The translations under genes and the position numbers were made by a program. Source: Bacteroides sp. (GTDB lineage Bacteria > Bacteroidota > Bacteroidia > Bacteroidales > Bacteroidaceae). Taken from it: a DNA stretch of 11,979 nucleotides. The notes under the pieces were generated by a model. That model did no database searches. It had not been told where the DNA came from and saw only the letters and a program-made list of their open reading frames with translations. Where the stretch lies: NCBI GenBank assembly GCA_019417975.1, contig DYCT01000033.1:1-11979 (forward strand), in the 5' to 3' direction. Below are positions 7,686 to 11,979 of this stretch, piece by piece. How positions within the stretch are numbered: position 1 is the stretch's first letter; each line of letters starts with the position of its first letter.

Positions 7686-10172
7686 ATGAAAAAAGCTCTC
7701 TCCTACCTCGTCATCTGCATGTTCACCCTCTGTGCCTGCTCCGAAAGTCCCATCGAAAAAGAGCCTGATAGCCCTACAGGACCTACCGATGAGACCTCAG
7801 CTTATCCCAAAGCCTGGCACGACAAAATCCGTCAGCTTCCTTATCCCAAAGCAAGCAACGAGGTACACTTGAATCCTGTCCCCTTTCTCGTACCACAAGC
7901 CATGAAGCAGGGCGAACTGCTGGACTTCGAACTATCGCAAGACTCTACATTCCAGACAGACGTCATCCGTAAAAACCAAGTAAAAAGCTGCATGTTCAAT
8001 CTACACCGCCGGTTGGAATCCGGACACTGGTACTGGCGTTTCCGCTCTTACAATCCCGGCCAGCAAGGCACATGGAGCAACCGCTACGATTTTGAAATGA
8101 ACAGTCAGGTACCCGAATTTGTAACCCCTGAGGCTACAGTATATCTACAAAATCTACCTCACAAACATCCGCGTCTCTACTGCTTTCTCGACCAAGAGCT
8201 AGAGGAAGCACGCGCCCAAGTAACCCGCCATCCGGAATACAAACAAATGCTGAGCCGTGCTAAATCGGCTCTCAAGGCCGACTATGCATCCATAGACCTC
8301 TTTATGGAAGGCGAAAACATCAAAAAATATACCAATTACCTTTATACAGCCTACCACCTCACCCAAGAGCAAATCTATCTGGACAAAATGCATGAAATTC
8401 TCACACGGCTCTTGAACAACCCGGTGAGCGACAGCCAACTGTTTGCCGACAATTTCCGGGCAACAGACTATATCGGTTGCTTTGCCGATTGCTATGACAT
8501 GCTTTATCCACACCTCACAGCTGCAGAGCGTAAGGCTACTGAAGACGTCTTAGCGGCATTTGTCCGCTATTATTATCCCCGCAATGTAGGCTATGAAGAA
8601 AACCATATCTTCGACAACCATTTCTGGCAGCGAAACATGCGTGGCTATGTGCAGGCTGCCCTCCTGCTGTACGACAAACAGGATATGGTCGAAGAGATGC
8701 TGGAAATGCTGGATTACTACTACGAATTATGGACTTCGCGTGCGCCCGACACCGGATTCAACCTAAGCGGAATCTGGCGAAACGGAACCTACTACTTCAA
8801 TGCCAACGTAAAAACGCTTTGGTATATGCCGATGCTATATGGTTCGCTGACAGGAGGCAACTTCCTAACTCACCCCTGGTATCGCAATGCCGGACGCGGA
8901 CTGATATACTCCTGGCCTCCCCAATCACAGAGTCTGGGCTTCGGCGACGGACGTGAACGCGAAGACAAGCAAGGACGCCAACGCATAGCCTTTGCCGATT
9001 TTTTGGCCCGCGAATTGGGTGACAACTATGCAGGATGGTATGCTGACCAATGCCGAGATATTCTGGAGCAGGACTATGAGAACCGTATCTATCGCATGAT
9101 ACGCACATCATCATACTCCACTGCCCTGCCTGCCAATCTGCCCAAACTGGTCTGGTACAAAGAAGCGGGCGAAGTGGACATCCACTCCAACCTAAAAAAT
9201 ACAACCGACAACATGGCACTCGCATTCCGTTCCAGCCCATTTGCTTCGGGCAGCCATACACTGGCCGACCAAAACGGTTTCCGCCTGTTGTATAAGGGAA
9301 AAGACCTGTTCATCAGCAGCGGTTACTACCAAAATTTTGCCGATGCACACAACCTGCTATCCTACCGTCACAGCCGTGCACACAACACCATCTTGGTGAA
9401 CGGCATCGGTCAACCGTTCGATATGAAAGGATACGGTACCATCACCCGTGCACTGAGCGGAGAGCATATCTCCTACTGTTTGGGCGATGCTAGCCATGCT
9501 TATTGCGGCATCAGCGAAGACCCGATGTGGATTGACAATTTCAAGAAAGCAAGAGTGATGCAGACAACGAACAACGGATTCGGAAACACACCGCTCACCT
9601 GCTACCTGCGCCATGTATTGGTACTACATCCTAACATCGTAATCTTATACGACGAATTGGAAGCCAACAATGACGCTACCTGGCAATGGCTACTGCACAC
9701 GCACGAGGCCATGAATATTGATGAGTCTTCAACCACAATCACAGCCAACCGCCCGGCATTGAACATCTGCGCCACAGCCCGCCTGTTCAGTAACCAACCG
9801 TTTACACTGACACAGACAGACCGGTTCTTCCAAAATCCAACCAATGCCAATCCGAACAAATATCCGAACCAATGGCATCTGACTGCGGACTTCGAAGCCT
9901 GCAAGCGTAACCGGATATTGGCCATCATCCAAGTAGGCGACTCACCGACTCATGCTCTACCTATCCAGCAAGATGGAAACACGTTTACCATCGGCAAGTG
10001 GACTCTGGAAGCTGAGTTGAATCCAGAACGCCCCGCTTTCATCCACCTGAGCAACTCTGAAAACAAAGCCACGCTTACGTATGAAGAAGGAAAGCCCACT
10101 TCGCTAAACGATGGCAACAGCACGCTTAGCATGGACAATGAGTGGCCTAAAAGCACCAGAGCCACGGAATAA
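7686..10172 (+). CDS. Heparinase II/III-family polysaccharide lyase, lipoprotein
   Basis: Predicted to cleave uronic-acid polysaccharides by beta-elimination. The 828-residue protein starts at the ATG of 7686, giving a clean lipoprotein signal MKKALSYLVICMFTLCAC with Cys18 lipidated. The upstream ATG at 7623 would put the coding start before the terminator-like hairpin and is rejected. An acidic stretch after the Cys (SESPIEKEPDSP) is compatible with surface export. Domains: an N-terminal DUF4962-like beta domain (about 35-150; YPKASNEVHLNPVPFLVP, then WYWRFRSYNPG), a helical (alpha/alpha) toroid (about 155-480), and a C-terminal Hepar_II_III beta-sheet region (about 500-828). Candidate active-site elements are N311-H312 in FDNHFWQRNM, the Tyr pair 369-370 in WRNGTYYFN, and H562/H566 in YRHSRAHNTILVNGIGQ. 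I assign these by analogy with heparinase II-type lyases. The architecture recalls PL21 and related families, but heparin, chondroitin or other uronate substrates cannot be told apart here. Codon use is less biased than in susCD. Confidence 0.9.
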   Translation: MKKALSYLVICMFTLCACSESPIEKEPDSPTGPTDETSAYPKAWHDKIRQLPYPKASNEVHLNPVPFLVPQAMKQGELLDFELSQDSTFQTDVIRKNQVKSCMFNLHRRLESGHWYWRFRSYNPGQQGTWSNRYDFEMNSQVPEFVTPEATVYLQNLPHKHPRLYCFLDQELEEARAQVTRHPEYKQMLSRAKSALKADYASIDLFMEGENIKKYTNYLYTAYHLTQEQIYLDKMHEILTRLLNNPVSDSQLFADNFRATDYIGCFADCYDMLYPHLTAAERKATEDVLAAFVRYYYPRNVGYEENHIFDNHFWQRNMRGYVQAALLLYDKQDMVEEMLEMLDYYYELWTSRAPDTGFNLSGIWRNGTYYFNANVKTLWYMPMLYGSLTGGNFLTHPWYRNAGRGLIYSWPPQSQSLGFGDGREREDKQGRQRIAFADFLARELGDNYAGWYADQCRDILEQDYENRIYRMIRTSSYSTALPANLPKLVWYKEAGEVDIHSNLKNTTDNMALAFRSSPFASGSHTLADQNGFRLLYKGKDLFISSGYYQNFADAHNLLSYRHSRAHNTILVNGIGQPFDMKGYGTITRALSGEHISYCLGDASHAYCGISEDPMWIDNFKKARVMQTTNNGFGNTPLTCYLRHVLVLHPNIVILYDELEANNDATWQWLLHTHEAMNIDESSTTITANRPALNICATARLFSNQPFTLTQTDRFFQNPTNANPNKYPNQWHLTADFEACKRNRILAIIQVGDSPTHALPIQQDGNTFTIGKWTLEAELNPERPAFIHLSNSENKATLTYEEGKPTSLNDGNSTLSMDNEWPKSTRATE

Positions 10173-10221
10173 AAAAGTGTCAACGTCCAATTCTAATTAA
10201 AATAACAAACCATTTTATTCA

Positions 10222-11607
10222 ATGTATCCTATGATAAAACAAAATTCAATCACTAAACTGGCATTCTTCTCTGCACTGTGCCCCACTGTAGCCTTTGCAG
10301 CAGAACGCCCCAACATTATCTACATTTTCACAGACCAACAAACAGCCTCAGCTATGAGCTGTGCCGGCAATGCTGATGTACATACGCCCAATATGGACCG
10401 ACTGGCTGCTGCCGGAATCTTGTTTGAAAATGCGTATTGCACTGCACCGCTGAGCGGCCCTTCACGAGGTGCCATGTTTACCGGACGCTATCCGGAAACA
10501 GTAGGTCTGTCGGTCAACAACTCGCCAATGCCCGAATCGTTGGAAACACAAACACTGGGCACACTGGTCAAGAATGCCGGATACGACTGTGCCTACGCCG
10601 GCAAATGGCATATCCCCTTATTGGAAATACCAGACGAAAAATATGGATTCAAACAGATTTACGGAAGCAATGATAACGGATTGGCAGAAGCTTGTGTTGA
10701 CTACTTGTCGCACAAACACGAAAAGCCATTCTTTCTGGTGGCTTCTTTCACCAATCCACACAACATCTGCGAATATGCCCGCAACCAGAACCTGCCCTAT
10801 GGAAATATAGAAGAAGCCGCCATGCGCGACTGTCCGGGTCTGCCTGCCAACTTTGCTAAAACCCCATACGATGCCGATGTCATCAACTACGAAAAAAGAA
10901 TGAACTTCAATGTATATCCGACAACAGAATATACGCCTGAAGACTGGCGTCAATACAGATACACCTACTATCGTCTGGTAGAAAAGGTCGATATCGAAAT
11001 CGGTAAAATCGTTGATGCCATCGACAAGTACAACCTGTGGAAAAACACCGTTGTCATCTTCTCCAGCGACCACGGTGACGGAATCGGAGCGCACCATTGG
11101 AATCAGAAATCAGCTCTCTACGAAGAGGTAGTCAACGTGCCTCTCATCGTCACACTGCCCGGTAAAAAACATGCCGGAACCAAGCAGCCGCAACTTATCA
11201 GCAACGGTGTAGACTTCTTTGCCACTATATGCGACTGGACCGGCGCTGTTGCTCCAGAGAAAACAGACGGAGTTTCGTTCCGCAGTATAGCAGAGAGCGG
11301 CAACCCACAGAAACCTCATCAGGAATACATCATCACCGAAACACAATTCGATGGAGGTACAACCCGAGGCTGGTGTGTCCGCACAAACCGATACAAATAT
11401 GTGCTCTATGACAGAGGAAACCACCGCGAACAGCTGTTCGACATGTTATCCGACCGTGGAGAGATGCGCAATTTAGCCGTGGAAAACAAATACAAGGAAG
11501 AACTGAAACAGCACCGCGAAATCTTGCGCAACTGGATGAAAAAGTATAATATCCGCCGTACACGCAAGAACATAAACAATGTACCGGACGAAATCAACCT
11601 GAATTGA
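10222..11607 (+). CDS. S1-family sulfatase, serine-type (periplasmic)
   Basis: Predicted to hydrolyse sulfate esters (or N-sulfate) from polysaccharide fragments. The 461-residue protein has a type I signal peptide ending near AFAA-ERPN. The start is either ATG 10222 or the in-frame ATG 10231, and the second gives a more typical signal. The alkaline-phosphatase-like sulfatase fold shows in NIIYIFTDQQ (metal ligand D38) and the signature S78-G-P-S-R followed by GAMFTGR. In the latter the residue converted to formylglycine is a serine (codon AGC, 10453-10455). Further motifs are AGKWH (K128, H130), FTNPHN, and SSDHGDGIGAHHWNQK (D283, H284, K296). Serine-type enzymes are matured by an anaerobic radical-SAM sulfatase-maturating enzyme, which is not in the window. 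The gene starts 49 nt after the lyase with no hairpin between them, so the two form one transcription unit. Sulfatase subfamily and target position are not determinable here; a glycosaminoglycan target is inferred from the lyase. Confidence 0.93.
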   Translation: MYPMIKQNSITKLAFFSALCPTVAFAAERPNIIYIFTDQQTASAMSCAGNADVHTPNMDRLAAAGILFENAYCTAPLSGPSRGAMFTGRYPETVGLSVNNSPMPESLETQTLGTLVKNAGYDCAYAGKWHIPLLEIPDEKYGFKQIYGSNDNGLAEACVDYLSHKHEKPFFLVASFTNPHNICEYARNQNLPYGNIEEAAMRDCPGLPANFAKTPYDADVINYEKRMNFNVYPTTEYTPEDWRQYRYTYYRLVEKVDIEIGKIVDAIDKYNLWKNTVVIFSSDHGDGIGAHHWNQKSALYEEVVNVPLIVTLPGKKHAGTKQPQLISNGVDFFATICDWTGAVAPEKTDGVSFRSIAESGNPQKPHQEYIITETQFDGGTTRGWCVRTNRYKYVLYDRGNHREQLFDMLSDRGEMRNLAVENKYKEELKQHREILRNWMKKYNIRRTRKNINNVPDEINLN

Positions 11608-11635
11608 TTCGAATCCATATACATTGATATACCTC

Positions 11636-11679
11636 GGGGCTTGGCTGTAGTTTTGCACTCGCAATAACAGCCAAGCCCC
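11636..11679. terminator. Long hairpin after the sulfatase gene
   Basis: GGGGCTTGGCTGT (11636-11648) and ACAGCCAAGCCCC (11667-11679) form a perfect 13-bp stem. Inside the 18-nt interval TTGC and GCAA (11653-11656, 11661-11664) can pair again. It begins 28 nt after the sulfatase stop and is the probable end of the transcript. There is no T-run on either strand (the + strand continues TCCCCTATCTCC), so it may act as a 3'-end stabilising structure or need a factor. Confidence 0.75.
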
Positions 11680-11943
11680 TCCCCTATCTCCGCTACAGCT
11701 CCAAACAAATACAAATGCCAGAATAGCAAACTGTCAAATTGTACCAAATTGCATATTTATGCAGCGCGAGAATCGAAAATTTGCAAACAAAATGGCTTTC
11801 ATTTTCAAATTCTCAAATTTCAATTCCACAAACAACTGTCATTCAACAGTATACGCAGAAATAAGCCTATTTCAGCCCTTTTCATTAACCCAAAATCGGA
11901 TAAAAACAGGGAAAATTCCGGAGAAACTATAGGTGCATTTTCA

Positions 11944-11979
11944 AAGTATCTTAGGATACTTGGCGAAGTATCTTAAGAT
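11944..11979. repeat. Tandem palindromic repeat, cut by window edge
   Basis: Unit 1 is AAGTATC-TTAG-GATACTT (11944-11961), with perfect 7-nt arms. After the spacer GGCG, unit 2 begins at 11966 as AAGTATC-TTAA-GAT and runs off the window. The period is 22 nt. The loop differs (TTAG against TTAA) while the arms are unchanged, as expected for a repeated element whose symmetry is conserved. The array may continue to the right. I cannot tell whether it is an intergenic repeat family, a protein-binding site or a recombination site. Confidence 0.6.

Larger units (their letters stand above)
11608..11979. other. Gene-free 3' region with several inverted repeats
   Basis: I find no convincing gene in these 372 bases on either strand. 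Contents from left to right: the long hairpin at 11636-11679; TGCATA-TT-TATGCA at 11750-11763; ACTGT / ACAGT arms at 11835-11850; and a stem at 11855-11876 (GAAATA / TATTTC plus two outer pairs across one mismatch). The last is followed by CCTTTTCATT, so it is weakly terminator-like. The right end holds two palindromic units at 11944-11979. The sequence is AT-rich, so the smaller inverted repeats may be chance. Confidence 0.6.

Noticed and set aside
10438..10449. C73-T-A-P in the sulfatase as the formylglycine site
   Set aside because: The conserved signature is S78-G-P-S-R followed by TGR, so Ser78 occupies the modified position. Cys73 precedes it and has no following S-R.
11648..11655. TAGTTTTG, a perfect match to TAnnTTTG
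   Set aside because: It lies inside the hairpin after the sulfatase, with no gene downstream in the window, so it is probably coincidental.
11749..11976. 75-residue open frame on the + strand
   Set aside because: Its composition is that of AT-rich intergenic DNA, it has no recognisable domain or signal, and it overlaps the palindromic repeats.
11944..11979. CRISPR array
   Set aside because: The period is 22 nt with a 4-nt spacer, and the repeats are full palindromes. There are no spacers of CRISPR length and no cas genes.

Overview
The window reads as part of a polysaccharide utilization locus (PUL) from a Bacteroidales bacterium, most likely a gut Bacteroides or close relative. The evidence is an adjacent susC/susD pair, Bacteroidetes-type lipoprotein and type A C-terminal sorting signals, one perfect match to the Bacteroidetes -7 promoter element (TAnnTTTG), and the absence of strong Shine-Dalgarno sequences. 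All six genes are on the + strand and all are complete. No RNA gene, CRISPR array, insertion sequence or phage gene is visible.

Layout: (1) 1-63, short leader with a possible promoter. (2) 64-5114, SusC-type TonB-dependent outer-membrane transporter followed 20 nt later by its SusD-type lipoprotein. (3) 5115-5311, a GC-rich hairpin and a good -7 promoter element. (4) 5312-7604, two tightly spaced genes for exported beta-rich proteins in the place where SusE/SusF-like glycan-binding proteins usually lie; the second carries two tandem repeats and a type IX secretion (T9SS) type A tail. (5) 7605-7685, a strong terminator-like hairpin. (6) 7686-11607, a heparinase II/III-type polysaccharide lyase lipoprotein and a serine-type S1 sulfatase. 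(7) 11608-11979, gene-free DNA holding a long hairpin, several smaller inverted repeats and, at the right edge, the start of a tandem palindromic repeat.

Inferred working model: the lyase, lipidated and possibly surface-exposed, cuts an acidic, probably sulfated, uronic-acid polysaccharide. The exported binding proteins and SusD capture the products, SusC imports them, and the sulfatase desulfates fragments in the periplasm. A glycosaminoglycan such as heparin/heparan sulfate or chondroitin is the most natural substrate class, but the sequence does not fix it. A complete degradation system would also need an unsaturated glucuronyl hydrolase, a transcriptional regulator and an anaerobic sulfatase-maturating enzyme. 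None is in the window, so the locus is partial here or relies on genes elsewhere.

Most of this is a recognisable PUL. I do not see convincing evidence for a wholly new system. The least explained parts are the two exported proteins at 5312-7604, the two hairpins that appear to divide the locus into expression segments, and the palindromic repeat array at the right end.
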